Part shown: positions 25,677 to 33,698 of the stretch, in pieces
How the letters are laid out: the number at the start of each line of letters is the position of its first letter
Numbering within the stretch: the first letter of the stretch is position 1
Origin: JAABQG01 sp963726365
Lineage (GTDB): Bacteria; Pseudomonadota; Gammaproteobacteria; Burkholderiales; Burkholderiaceae_C
Assembly: GCA_963726365.1 (NCBI GenBank)
Contig: CAVSCI010000007.1
Coordinates: 1 to 64,000 of the forward strand
Reading direction: 5' to 3'
DNA: 64,000 nt
Made by a program: the position numbers and the translations under genes
The notes under the pieces: generated by a model
The model's input: only the letters and a program-made list of their open reading frames with translations
Told to the model about the DNA's origin: nothing
Database searches by the model: none

Positions 25677-26948
25677 GTGACTGCCCCCGCCCCGACCGAT
25701 CCTGCTTCGCCCGCCCTGCCCCGACGCATCGCGCATCTGGACATGGATGCGTTCTACGCGTCGGTCGAATTACTGCGTTATCCCCAGCTCAAGGGACTGC
25801 CAGTGGTGATTGGCGGGGGGCGACGCCGCCTGGACGAGGCATTGCGCGAGCACCATTCCGAACTGCCGCTCAACGAGATCCCGGTTCAGGCTTTCCCCGT
25901 TCTGAAGGACTACACCGGGCGCGGTGTCATCACAACCGCCACCTATGCAGCCCGGCAGTTCGGCGTGGGCTCGGCCATGGGGATGATGAAGGCCGCCAGA
26001 CTGTGTCCGCAGGCGATCCTGCTGCCCGTCGATTTCGACGAATACCGAAAGTATTCACGGCTTTTCAAGCAGTTGATTCTCGATATTGCACCGGTCATGG
26101 AAGACCGGGGCGTGGACGAGGTGTACATCGACTTCACCGACGTGCCCGGCGGCCAGCGTGAAGGCGGGCGCGTGCTGGCACGCCTGATCCAGAAGAACAT
26201 CTTCGACGCAACCGGGCTGACCTGCTCGATCGGCGTGGCGCCCAACAAACTGATCGCCAAGATGGCCAGCGAGTTCAACAAGCCCCGGGGCATTTCCGTG
26301 GTGCAGCCGCAAGACCTGCAGCCGCTGATCTGGCCGCTGGCGTGCCGCAAGATCAATGGTGTGGGCCCCAAGGCCGACGAAAAGCTGCTGGCCCATGGCA
26401 TCCGCACGATCGGTGATCTGGCGGCCAGAGACCGGGGCTGGCTGGTGGACCATTTTGGCAAGAGCTACGGCGCCTGGCTGTTCGACGCCGCCTGGGGCCG
26501 CGACGAGCGCCGCCTGGTGACCGAGACTGAACCGGTCAGCATCAGCCGCGAGACCACCTTCGAGCGCGACCTGCACGCGGTGCATGACAAGGCCGCGCTG
26601 GGCGCCGTGTTCACCCGCCTGTGCGAGCAGGTGGCGGCCGACCTGCAGCGCAAAGGCTACGTCGGGAAGACCATCGGCATCAAGCTGCGCTATGACACCT
26701 TCAAGAGCGTCACGCGCGACCAGACGCTGGACATTTACACGGCTGACGCGCACACCATCCGCCAGACTGCCGGCCAGTGCCTCAAGCGGGTGGACCTGAC
26801 CCGGCGCCTGCGCCTGCTCGGTGTGCGCGTCGGCTCGCTCGTCAAGGCCGGAGAGATTCCCATTCTTGAACAAAAAGTGTCCGAATCCCCCGTCGATAGG
26901 ACAGAATCAGCTATCAATTTCATGTCCGACACGCCCCAGTTGTTTTGA
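25677..26948 (+). CDS. dinB: DNA polymerase IV (Y-family translesion polymerase)
   Basis: The product copies damaged DNA without proofreading. Motifs include AHLDMDAFYASVE with the first catalytic Asp, and DRGVDEVYIDFTD with the Asp/Glu pair (typically SIDE in E. coli; here DEVY). TCSIGVAPNKLIAKMASEFNKP, the HhH region KINGVGPKADEKLL and a little-finger domain follow. An extra stretch near residues 50-75 (RRRLDEALREHHSEL) lengthens the finger region, a feature of betaproteobacterial DinB. The start is uncertain: GTG 25677 is chosen, GTG 25647 is possible, and neither has a clear ribosome binding site. The C-terminal TPQLF could serve as a clamp-binding peptide. Confidence 0.9.
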   Translation: MTAPAPTDPASPALPRRIAHLDMDAFYASVELLRYPQLKGLPVVIGGGRRRLDEALREHHSELPLNEIPVQAFPVLKDYTGRGVITTATYAARQFGVGSAMGMMKAARLCPQAILLPVDFDEYRKYSRLFKQLILDIAPVMEDRGVDEVYIDFTDVPGGQREGGRVLARLIQKNIFDATGLTCSIGVAPNKLIAKMASEFNKPRGISVVQPQDLQPLIWPLACRKINGVGPKADEKLLAHGIRTIGDLAARDRGWLVDHFGKSYGAWLFDAAWGRDERRLVTETEPVSISRETTFERDLHAVHDKAALGAVFTRLCEQVAADLQRKGYVGKTIGIKLRYDTFKSVTRDQTLDIYTADAHTIRQTAGQCLKRVDLTRRLRLLGVRVGSLVKAGEIPILEQKVSESPVDRTESAINFMSDTPQLF

Positions 26949-26986
26949 AACTGACCGGCGCTTCAGGATTGGGCTACGATTCAGCA

Positions 26987-27841
26987 ATGAACACCTCCAA
27001 CGCCCCCCTCACCTGCTTTTCCCTCACTATCTCCGACCACGTGGCCCATCTGGTGTTGAATCGCCCGGAGGCGATGAACACCATGAACCCGGCCTTCTGG
27101 CGCGAGCTCGACGGCGTGCTGACGCAAATGCACCGGAACGCCAATGCGCGTGCGCTGGTGATCTCCAGCACCGGAAAGCATTTCTCAGCGGGCATGGCGC
27201 TGGACATGTTTGGCGGCGCCATCACCATGGACGACGCCAGTGCCGAAGGCCGCGCGGCCATCTTCGACCTGCTGACCGAGATGCAGGGAACTTTCACCAA
27301 GCTGGAAACCCTGCGCATCCCGGTGATCGCGGCCATCCAGGGCGGCTGCATCGGCGGCGCGGTGGACATGGTCACTGCGGCGTGCATCCGCTTCGCTACG
27401 ACCGACGCCTTCTTTTGCATCCAGGAGATCAACATCGGCATGGTGGCCGACGTGGGAACGCTGCAGCGCCTGCCCAGGCTGATTCCGCTGGCCGTGGTGA
27501 AAGAGCTGGCCTACACCGGCCGGCGCCTGAGCGCACAAAAGGCGCTTGGGTATGGCCTGGTCAATGAAGTGTTCGACACGCCCGAAGCCCTCCTGGCCGG
27601 TGCGATGCAATGCGCCCGGGAAATCGCCGCCAAGCCCCCGATTGCCATCTGGGGCACCAAGCAGGCGGTGAACTACGCGGCAGAGCATTCGGTGGAAGAC
27701 AGCCTGCGCCAGATGGGCTGGCTGCAGGGCGCGATCTGGAGCAACGCGACGGTGCGCGAGGCGGTCACGGCGATGAAGCAAAAGCGCGCCGGCAGCTTCA
27801 AAGGGCTCGCGCCACTGGTTTCTTTCAACGATATTGGCTAG
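26987..27841 (+). CDS. Delta3,5-delta2,4-dienoyl-CoA isomerase-like crotonase
   Basis: The 284-residue crotonase-fold protein has the oxyanion-hole segments KHFSAGMALDMF and QGGCIGGAVDM. The segment QEINIGMVADVGTLQRLP matches the eukaryotic ECH1-type isomerase motif, in which the catalytic Glu and Asp are eight residues apart. The third Asp, in AVDM twenty residues earlier, is also present. That favours isomerisation of 3,5-dienoyl-CoA in unsaturated fatty-acid oxidation over hydration. It is annotated as enoyl-CoA hydratase by simple similarity. The ATG at 26987 is chosen from the family start. It follows dinB with no functional link apparent. Confidence 0.85.
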   Translation: MNTSNAPLTCFSLTISDHVAHLVLNRPEAMNTMNPAFWRELDGVLTQMHRNANARALVISSTGKHFSAGMALDMFGGAITMDDASAEGRAAIFDLLTEMQGTFTKLETLRIPVIAAIQGGCIGGAVDMVTAACIRFATTDAFFCIQEINIGMVADVGTLQRLPRLIPLAVVKELAYTGRRLSAQKALGYGLVNEVFDTPEALLAGAMQCAREIAAKPPIAIWGTKQAVNYAAEHSVEDSLRQMGWLQGAIWSNATVREAVTAMKQKRAGSFKGLAPLVSFNDIG

Positions 27842-27905
27842 AACCCATCGTCAAAAGGTCTTGTAACGCTACGTTTTCAGGACTACTCCGGCATTTGGCA
27901 AGCGC

Positions 27906-28751
27906 TTATTGCCGCGCCGTGCGCACATTGGCCGGCACCGGTTGCGGATGGCTGGTGCGAAACGGGCTGATGTCGAGCCCGCCGCGCCGGGTGTAGCGCG
28001 CATACACCGTGAGGCGGGCCGGCTGGCAGCGGGTCCAGATGTCCATGAACATGCGTTCCACGCACTGTTCGTGGAACTCGTTGTGGTTGCGAAAGCTCAC
28101 GATGTACTGCAGCAGGCCTTCCTGGTGAATCTGCGGGCCGCTGTAGCGGATCTGCACACTGCCCCAGTCGGGCTGCCCGGTGACCAGGCAGTTGCTCTTG
28201 AGCAGCTTGCTGACCAGCACCTCGCTGACCGGCTGCTCTTCGAGCGCCGCCCGCAGCAGGTCCGGCGCGGGCGTGTAGCGGGTGCATTCGATGTCGAGCC
28301 GGTCAAGATTCAGGCCGTCGAGCTCGTGAATGAGCTCGGAGTCGAACAGCTCCGGGCCCAGCAGCTTCACCCCGACGCTGGACATCACCGGCCCGCCCTG
28401 CCAGATGGCGGCACTGATGTCGGCGCGGATGCGCGCCTTCACTTCATCGGCATCGGCGAAGCGGGTGTTGTTGAAGCTGTTGAGGTAGAGCTTGAACGAC
28501 TTGCTTTCGACGATGTGCGTGCTCTCGCAGGGCACGAGGATGTGCGCCAGCGCCACCTGCGGCTTGCCGCGCGGGTTCAGCCAGCCCAGCTCGTAGGCCG
28601 TCCACAGGTCGGCCCCGAAGAAGCGCGGCGAGCCGGTGACGCCGATCTCGGCGCGGCTGGTCGCGCGCGGGATCGGGAACAGCAGGCTCGCGTCGTACTG
28701 GTCGACATAGGCCGAGGCTTTGCCGAGCTGGGAATGTTCAGGCAAGTTCAT
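27906..28751 (-). CDS. queF: NADPH-dependent 7-cyano-7-deazaguanine reductase
   Basis: QueF reduces preQ0 to preQ1 in queuosine synthesis, the only known nitrile reductase reaction. The 281-residue protein is of the long, two-domain E. coli type. Motifs visible are ESKSFKLYLNSF (NADPH-binding motif, here in the first half), the catalytic Cys in SNCLVTGQPDW, and HEFHEQCVERMF near the end. The ATG at 28751 gives MNLPEHSQLGK, the usual start; the upstream in-frame ATG at 28775 is unlikely. It is followed at 5' distance by the alpha/beta hydrolase gene on the same strand (31 bases), so the two may be co-transcribed. Confidence 0.95.
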   Translation of the reverse strand: MNLPEHSQLGKASAYVDQYDASLLFPIPRATSRAEIGVTGSPRFFGADLWTAYELGWLNPRGKPQVALAHILVPCESTHIVESKSFKLYLNSFNNTRFADADEVKARIRADISAAIWQGGPVMSSVGVKLLGPELFDSELIHELDGLNLDRLDIECTRYTPAPDLLRAALEEQPVSEVLVSKLLKSNCLVTGQPDWGSVQIRYSGPQIHQEGLLQYIVSFRNHNEFHEQCVERMFMDIWTRCQPARLTVYARYTRRGGLDISPFRTSHPQPVPANVRTARQ

Positions 28752-28782
28752 CAAAACGCATCCATCAGACGGCAACTGGAGG

Positions 28783-29679
28783 TCAAGTCGAGGCCTTGAG
28801 GTGCGGGATCATCACGCGCAGCACTTCGGCGACCACGCCGGGCGGCAGGTCGTGGCCCATGCCCTTGATGATTTCCAGGTGTGCGCCGGGGATGCGCCGC
28901 GCCGTGTCCTTGCCGCAGGCCAGCGGCACCAGCGGATCGGCCGCGCCGTGCACCACCAGCGTGGGGCACTGGATTCGGACCAGTTCGGCGGCACGGGTGC
29001 TGTCGGCCACGATGGCCAGCATCTGGCGCATGGTGCCGACCGGGCGGAAGCTGCGGGTGATGCCAGCCAGGATGCGGGTACGCAGCTCGGCCTCATGCAC
29101 CACGAAATCGGGGCTGCCGATCACGGTATAGAGGTTGATGTAATGTTCCACGATGTCGTCGTGGGCGTGGCTGGCCGGCCGGCTCAGCAAAGCCTTGAGC
29201 ACCCGGGGCTTGGCCCTGGGCAGGCCGCGGGCGCCGCTGGAGCTCATGATGCTGGTCAGGCTCAGCACCCGCTTCGGCGCGGCAATCGCGACGCGTTGGG
29301 CGATCATGCCGCCCATGCTCACGCCGACGATGTGCGCACGCTCGATCTTCAGCGCGTCGAGCACGCCCACGGCGTCGGCGGCCATGTCGCTCAGGGTGAA
29401 CGGCGCCTTCGGGCTCAGGCCGAGCCGGTGCTGCAGGCTGGCCCACACCAGATTGGGCACGCCGAGGTGGTCGAAGTGCTGCGACAGGCCGATGTCGCGG
29501 TTGTCGTGGCGGATCACGCGAAAGCCCGCATCCACCAGCGCCTGCACCAGCGCCGGCGGCCAGGCAATCAACTGCATGCCCAGGCCCATGATCAGCAGCA
29601 CGGCCGGGCGGTCGTTCTGCGAACCGTCCGCGCCGGTGTCCTCGACCTCGATCTGGATGCCGTTTGCTTTGATTTTCAT
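28783..29679 (-). CDS. Alpha/beta hydrolase
   Basis: The 298-residue protein has the alpha/beta hydrolase fold with the nucleophile elbow GVSMGGM (Ser near residue 119). The catalytic acid lies in HGAADPLVP and the His in GMGHDLPP. The opening VLLIMGLGMQLIAWP and the HDNRDIGLS block resemble a widespread family of hydrolases/acyltransferases related to epoxide hydrolases and aclacinomycin methylesterase. No specific substrate can be named. It is upstream of queF on the same strand. Confidence 0.88.
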   Translation of the reverse strand: MKIKANGIQIEVEDTGADGSQNDRPAVLLIMGLGMQLIAWPPALVQALVDAGFRVIRHDNRDIGLSQHFDHLGVPNLVWASLQHRLGLSPKAPFTLSDMAADAVGVLDALKIERAHIVGVSMGGMIAQRVAIAAPKRVLSLTSIMSSSGARGLPRAKPRVLKALLSRPASHAHDDIVEHYINLYTVIGSPDFVVHEAELRTRILAGITRSFRPVGTMRQMLAIVADSTRAAELVRIQCPTLVVHGAADPLVPLACGKDTARRIPGAHLEIIKGMGHDLPPGVVAEVLRVMIPHLKAST

Positions 29680-29748
29680 AGCTGTTTATGACCTCTTGAC
29701 GCTGGATTGAGGCCCATTTTGATCATATTTCCCGGATCCGACAGTCCG

Positions 29749-30522
29749 TCAGGCGACTGCGCGGCGAAACACCAGCCGGTCGGGCTGTGAAACGGCCGCG
29801 GCAAAGGCATAGCCTTCGAGATCGAAGGCTTCAAGTTTCTTCGGCGTGCTGATGCGGTGCAGGGCTGCATAGCGCGCCATCAGGCCGCGCGCCCGCTTGG
29901 CAAAGAACGACACCACCTTGTACTGCCCGCCCTTGCCTTCTTCGAACACGCATTCGATCACGCGCCCCTTGAGCACCTTGCGGTCCACGGCCTTGAAGTA
30001 TTCCTGCGAGGCCAGGTTGACCACGACCGGCGTCCGGTCGCCGGCCAGCCGCTGGTTCAGGTACTCGGCAATGCGCGATCCCCAGAACTGGTACAGGTTG
30101 TCGCCGTGCGCGGTGGCGAGTTTCGTGCCCATCTCCAGCCGGTAGGGCTGCATCCGGTCGAGCGGGCGCAGCACGCCGTACAGGCCGCTCAGGATGCAGA
30201 GATGCGCCTGCGCCCAGGCCAGGTCCGCGGGCTTGAGCGTCCCCGCGTCCAGCCCGACGTACACGTCGCCGTTGAAGGCCAGCGCCGCCTGCTTGGCATT
30301 GCGCGCCGTGAATCGCGGCCGCCAGGCCTCGTAGCGCGCCACGTTGAGGGTGGCCAGCGTGTCGCTCAGGTGCATCAGGCTGGCAATCTGCCGGGGCGTC
30401 TTCTCGCGCAGCACCTCGATCAGCTCGGCGGACTGCTTCACGAACAGCGGCTGGGTATGCGCCAGGTCGGGCGGCGCCGGGCTGTAGTCCAGCGACTTGG
30501 CGGGCGACAATAGAAACAACAT
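29749..30522 (-). CDS. yaaA: YaaA-family peroxide stress protein
   Basis: The 257-residue protein matches the YaaA/UPF0246 family, which in E. coli lowers free iron during peroxide stress and binds DNA. Recognisable blocks are FLLSPAKSLDYS at the N-terminus, LYGVLRPLDRMQPYRLEMGT in the middle, and VSFFAKRARGLMARY near the end. Its start codon overlaps that of truC on the other strand (CATG palindrome), so both promoters must lie inside the opposite gene or the transcripts are leaderless. Confidence 0.92.
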   Translation of the reverse strand: MLFLLSPAKSLDYSPAPPDLAHTQPLFVKQSAELIEVLREKTPRQIASLMHLSDTLATLNVARYEAWRPRFTARNAKQAALAFNGDVYVGLDAGTLKPADLAWAQAHLCILSGLYGVLRPLDRMQPYRLEMGTKLATAHGDNLYQFWGSRIAEYLNQRLAGDRTPVVVNLASQEYFKAVDRKVLKGRVIECVFEEGKGGQYKVVSFFAKRARGLMARYAALHRISTPKKLEAFDLEGYAFAAAVSQPDRLVFRRAVA

Positions 30523-31303
30523 GCTGGAGATCCTTTATCGGGACGATTATCTTGCAGCGGTGGCCAAACCGCCGGGCCTGCTCGTGCATCGCACCGGGCT
30601 GGATGCGGGTGAAACCCGTTTTGCGCTGCAGATGTTGCGCGACCAGCTTGGGCGCCCGGTCTGGCCGGCGCACCGGCTGGACAAGGGCACCAGCGGCGTG
30701 CTTCTGTTCGCCCTCGACGTTGACACCGCGCGGGTGCTGGGCCAGCAGTTCGAGGCCGGCGGGACGGTCCGCAAAACCTATCTGGCCATGGTACGCGGCT
30801 GGCCGGCCCGGGACGGGCTGATCGACCATCCCCTGTCTCGCCTGCCCGACGACCAACGCCGTCCCCGCCGAGGCGCCATGGAGCGGCCAGGCTCCGTTGA
30901 GAGGGGTCTGGACGACCCCCTGGTCCTGGACGACCGGCCGGTGGCCGTCGAGGTCCGGGACGCCCTCACCCGCTTCCGCGCCCTGGCGCGCCATGAACTT
31001 CCGCTGGCACAAGGCAACTTCACACAAACCCGCTGCGCCCTTGTGGCGCTGTCACCCCTGACCGGCCGTCGCCACCAGCTGCGCCGGCACCTGAAGCACA
31101 TCGCCCATCCGATCATTGGCGACGCAACGCATGGAAAAGGACCGCTGAACCGGTCGGTGGCGGGCCTGCTGGGGGTGCAGCGCCTGTGGCTGCACGCCTT
31201 GCGCCTGGAGCTTCCCCACCCCGCAACGGGGCAACCGCTCGTCATCGAAGGGATGCCCGGCGATGAATGGGCACGCTGGCGCCCGTTCGAGAACACCACC
31301 TGA
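30521..31303 (+). CDS. truC: tRNA pseudouridine synthase C (TruC-like)
   Basis: The 260-residue RluA-family synthase converts uridine-65 of tRNA to pseudouridine in E. coli. The catalytic Asp is in HRLDKGTSGVLLFA, and the opening EILYRDDYLAAVAKPPGLLVHR is typical. The C-terminal block LTGRRHQLRRHLKHIAHPIIGD is also present. The ATG at 30521 overlaps the yaaA start head-to-head by two bases; an upstream in-frame start at 30497 would lie inside yaaA. The assignment to TruC over other RluA members rests on length and the absence of an S4 domain. Confidence 0.88.
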   Translation: MLEILYRDDYLAAVAKPPGLLVHRTGLDAGETRFALQMLRDQLGRPVWPAHRLDKGTSGVLLFALDVDTARVLGQQFEAGGTVRKTYLAMVRGWPARDGLIDHPLSRLPDDQRRPRRGAMERPGSVERGLDDPLVLDDRPVAVEVRDALTRFRALARHELPLAQGNFTQTRCALVALSPLTGRRHQLRRHLKHIAHPIIGDATHGKGPLNRSVAGLLGVQRLWLHALRLELPHPATGQPLVIEGMPGDEWARWRPFENTT

Positions 31304-31324
31304 AGCCTGCCGTCAAAAACGCTG

Positions 31325-31356
31325 CGGGGCGCCCGGACGAACATCCGGGCGCCCCG
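31325..31356. terminator. Strong hairpin between convergent truC and rquA
   Basis: A perfect 13-bp GC-rich stem (CGGGGCGCCCGGA/TCCGGGCGCCCCG) has a six-base loop in the 83-base gap between the two stop codons. There is no T-run on either strand, so it may halt transcription only with help or may protect mRNA ends. Confidence 0.6.
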
Positions 31357-31386
31357 ACAGGCGCTGGGACAGGGCGGCATGACCCC

Positions 31387-32133
31387 TCAGCGGGTCATCA
31401 CGACCTTCTGGTAGAGGCCGCCAAAGAAGGTCTCTTTTTCGACTTTGGCGGGCTTGATGTCCGCTGGCAGCCAATCCACGATTTCACCGCGCCACAGGTC
31501 CAGGGCGAACGGCTCCAGCGTGCTGAGGATGGGCACCATCACATACCGAAATGGACTCGACGACACCGGCTTATGGTAGTCGACAAAGACGATCTTCCCG
31601 CCGGGCCGGGTCACGCGCAGTGCCTCGGCAATCGTCTTGCGCCGCACGTCAGCGGGCTGCTCGTGCAGCAGGAAGAAGACCACCACCGTGTCATGGCCAG
31701 CATCTTCGAAATGCATCTCGGTGGAGTCCTGGCGCAACACACTCACCTGCCGCGTGTTCTTGAGCTTGTCGTGCAGGTTCTTGATCTGGATCGGCGCCAC
31801 GTCGATCACGTCCAGGCTGGCGGTCGGGCTCAGCCGCTTCACCAGATGTTCGGTGAAGTCGCCATACACGCAGGCAACCTGTAGCACCTTGCCCTCGATG
31901 ACCTCGCCCATTTCCTGCAAGGCGGCATCACGCAGCCGCGAGAAGTTGCCCCACAAAATCAGGTTCACCAGCCACTGGCGCTCGAAAATGCGAACGGCAT
32001 TGGGGTGCAGGTAAGCCCACCAGTAGGTGTCCTGCAGGTATTTGGGAATGGTGATGGGTGCCAATGAGGCGCCGGCGCCCGGCCCCCCTGACGGCTCAAC
32101 GGTGGCGACAGTCGCCGATTCTTTGGGACTCAC
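31387..32133 (-). CDS. rquA: Rhodoquinone biosynthesis methyltransferase-like protein RquA
   Basis: RquA converts ubiquinone to rhodoquinone, a low-potential quinone used in anaerobic fumarate respiration. The 248-residue protein has the family opening DTYWWAYLHPNAVRIFERQW and NLILWGNFSRLRDAAL. The SAM-binding motif I, VLQVACVYGDFT, has Val-Tyr-Gly where UbiE-type methyltransferases have Gly-Gly-Thr-Gly; that replacement marks RquA. The C-terminal half is a class I methyltransferase fold (RPGGKIVFVDYHKP). It lies 79 bases downstream of frdD on the same strand, so it probably belongs to the frd operon. Identification is by motif memory; a search would confirm it. Confidence 0.88.
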   Translation of the reverse strand: MSPKESATVATVEPSGGPGAGASLAPITIPKYLQDTYWWAYLHPNAVRIFERQWLVNLILWGNFSRLRDAALQEMGEVIEGKVLQVACVYGDFTEHLVKRLSPTASLDVIDVAPIQIKNLHDKLKNTRQVSVLRQDSTEMHFEDAGHDTVVVFFLLHEQPADVRRKTIAEALRVTRPGGKIVFVDYHKPVSSSPFRYVMVPILSTLEPFALDLWRGEIVDWLPADIKPAKVEKETFFGGLYQKVVMTR

Positions 32134-32212
32134 AGACTAGCTTTCATTAACTCGACCAAGACGCCCACTCCACTGTAGGAGGGGGTTCGATGGCGACGCC
32201 CGAGAGCGGCGC

Positions 32213-32554
32213 TCAGATGCGAACGAGGTACAACACCGTCAACACGGTGCCCGCCGCAGCCACAAGATACACCACCACGGCAACCTTTGCATCCTGGCGC
32301 AGCCCGAAGTCATGCAGCGTCACCCGCAGGCGGTGCGCCGCGTGCCACAGAAACAGCGTGATCACGCCCAGGAAGCACAGCTTGCCGAACCAATGGGCGG
32401 CGAAGGCATGCATTTGCTCGAAGCCCAGCCCGCTGGGCACCCGCCCGAAAGCGGCCAGCAGAAGCACCAGCGCCAGCACCGGGGCCAAGAAGGCGGCCAT
32501 CGTGCCACCGGCGGCAAACAGGCTCCAGAAAATGGGTTTATTCGACTTGGCCAT
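32213..32554 (-). CDS. frdD: Fumarate reductase membrane subunit D
   Basis: The 113-residue subunit has three membrane segments and the FrdD opening KPIFWSLFAAGGTMAAFLAPV, like E. coli FrdD. With FrdC it anchors the FrdAB catalytic unit and forms the quinol-binding site. No conserved His pair for a heme is evident, as in heme-less FrdCD anchors. It begins two bases after the frdC stop, so translation is coupled. Confidence 0.92.
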   Translation of the reverse strand: MAKSNKPIFWSLFAAGGTMAAFLAPVLALVLLLAAFGRVPSGLGFEQMHAFAAHWFGKLCFLGVITLFLWHAAHRLRVTLHDFGLRQDAKVAVVVYLVAAAGTVLTVLYLVRI

Positions 32555-32556
32555 GA

Positions 32557-32949
32557 TCAGAACACTCCCGCCATCAGCAGCACCACCAGGGATGCCAGCA
32601 GCCAGACCGCATAGTGGGCCCCCACGATGTACTTGCCCGCCAGGAATTCCTCGCCGATCTGCACCGGCATGGCTTTGGGCGTCACGTTGAACCAGCTGGT
32701 CGCGTTGTGCACCGAAAATGCCAGGATCAGCAGCAGCATCAGCACGCCGGGCGGGCTTCGCAGGCTGGCCAGGAAAGCCTCATAGGCCGCAGGGCCTTCG
32801 GAGAGGCGCTTCAGGCCCCATAGCATCAACACGGCCAATGCACCGATGAAGATGCAGGTCACCTCGCGCGACATGTAGCGCATGTAGCGGGGCTGTTTCA
32901 GCCACCAGCCGGTCTTGGAAACCGGGCGGACATAAGGGTTGCGGCTCAT
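32557..32949 (-). CDS. frdC: Fumarate reductase membrane subunit C
   Basis: The 130-residue subunit starts NPYVRPVSKTGWWLKQPRY, closely like E. coli FrdC. It has three membrane segments and keeps Glu29 in YMSREV, the residue implicated in quinol oxidation/quinone reduction in E. coli FrdC. No heme-ligating histidine pair is conserved. Its start overlaps the frdB stop by four bases (ATGA), and frdD follows two bases after its stop. Confidence 0.92.
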   Translation of the reverse strand: MSRNPYVRPVSKTGWWLKQPRYMRYMSREVTCIFIGALAVLMLWGLKRLSEGPAAYEAFLASLRSPPGVLMLLLILAFSVHNATSWFNVTPKAMPVQIGEEFLAGKYIVGAHYAVWLLASLVVLLMAGVF

Positions 32950-33698
32950 TTTTTGCCTCCAGGCAGCAGGTGTTCCTTGAACCAGTCCAGCGTGCTGGCC
33001 ACCTTGACCTGCTGCAAGGCACCGGCCGGATCAACGGCCTTCGGACAGACTTCTGAACAGGCGCCTACGAAGGAGCATTCCCACACGCCCTCGTTGGTAG
33101 CGATGACTTCCTGCCGCTCATCGCGACCGCCATCGCGCGAATCAAGGTTGTAACGGTGTGCCAGCGTGATGGCAGCCGGCCCGATGAACTTGGGCTGCAG
33201 CGAGTACTCGGGGCAGGCCGCGTAGCACAGCATGCAGTTGATGCACATCGAGAACTGCCGGTACTTCATCAGCTGGGCCGGTGTCTGCTTGAACTCCCCC
33301 TGCTCGATGGTTTTCTTTTCCTTGGGGATCAGGTACGGCTTGACACGTTTGAGCTTGTCGATGAAGTCGTCGGCCACCGTCACCAGATCGCGCTCGATCG
33401 GGAAATTGGCCAGCGGCTCGACGCGAATCACGCCTTGATAGTCGCGCAGGAACGCATGGCACGAAAGCTTGGGCTCACCGTTGACCATCATGCCGCAACT
33501 GCCGCAAACGGCCATGTGGCAGGACCAGCGAAAGTTCAGCGTGGGGTCAATGCTTTCCTTGACGGCTGTGAGGGCGTCGAGCACCACCCACTCCTCATTG
33601 CACATCACCTCGTAGTTCTGGTAGCGCGGCGCCTTGTCTTTCTCGGGGTCGTACCGCAGGACCTCCAGCTGGACCAGACGCTGTTTCAACGGTGTCAT
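32946..33698 (-). CDS. frdB: Fumarate reductase iron-sulfur subunit
   Basis: The 250-residue subunit holds three clusters. The [2Fe-2S] site is SCHMAVCGSCGM plus a later Cys in KLSCHAF, the [4Fe-4S] site is CINCMLCYAACP, and the [3Fe-4S] site lies in CSFVGACSEVCPKAVDP. It transfers electrons between the flavin in FrdA and the quinone site in FrdCD. It overlaps frdA by four bases and frdC by four bases, so the four subunits are translated as a tightly coupled set. Confidence 0.97.
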   Translation of the reverse strand: MTPLKQRLVQLEVLRYDPEKDKAPRYQNYEVMCNEEWVVLDALTAVKESIDPTLNFRWSCHMAVCGSCGMMVNGEPKLSCHAFLRDYQGVIRVEPLANFPIERDLVTVADDFIDKLKRVKPYLIPKEKKTIEQGEFKQTPAQLMKYRQFSMCINCMLCYAACPEYSLQPKFIGPAAITLAHRYNLDSRDGGRDERQEVIATNEGVWECSFVGACSEVCPKAVDPAGALQQVKVASTLDWFKEHLLPGGKK

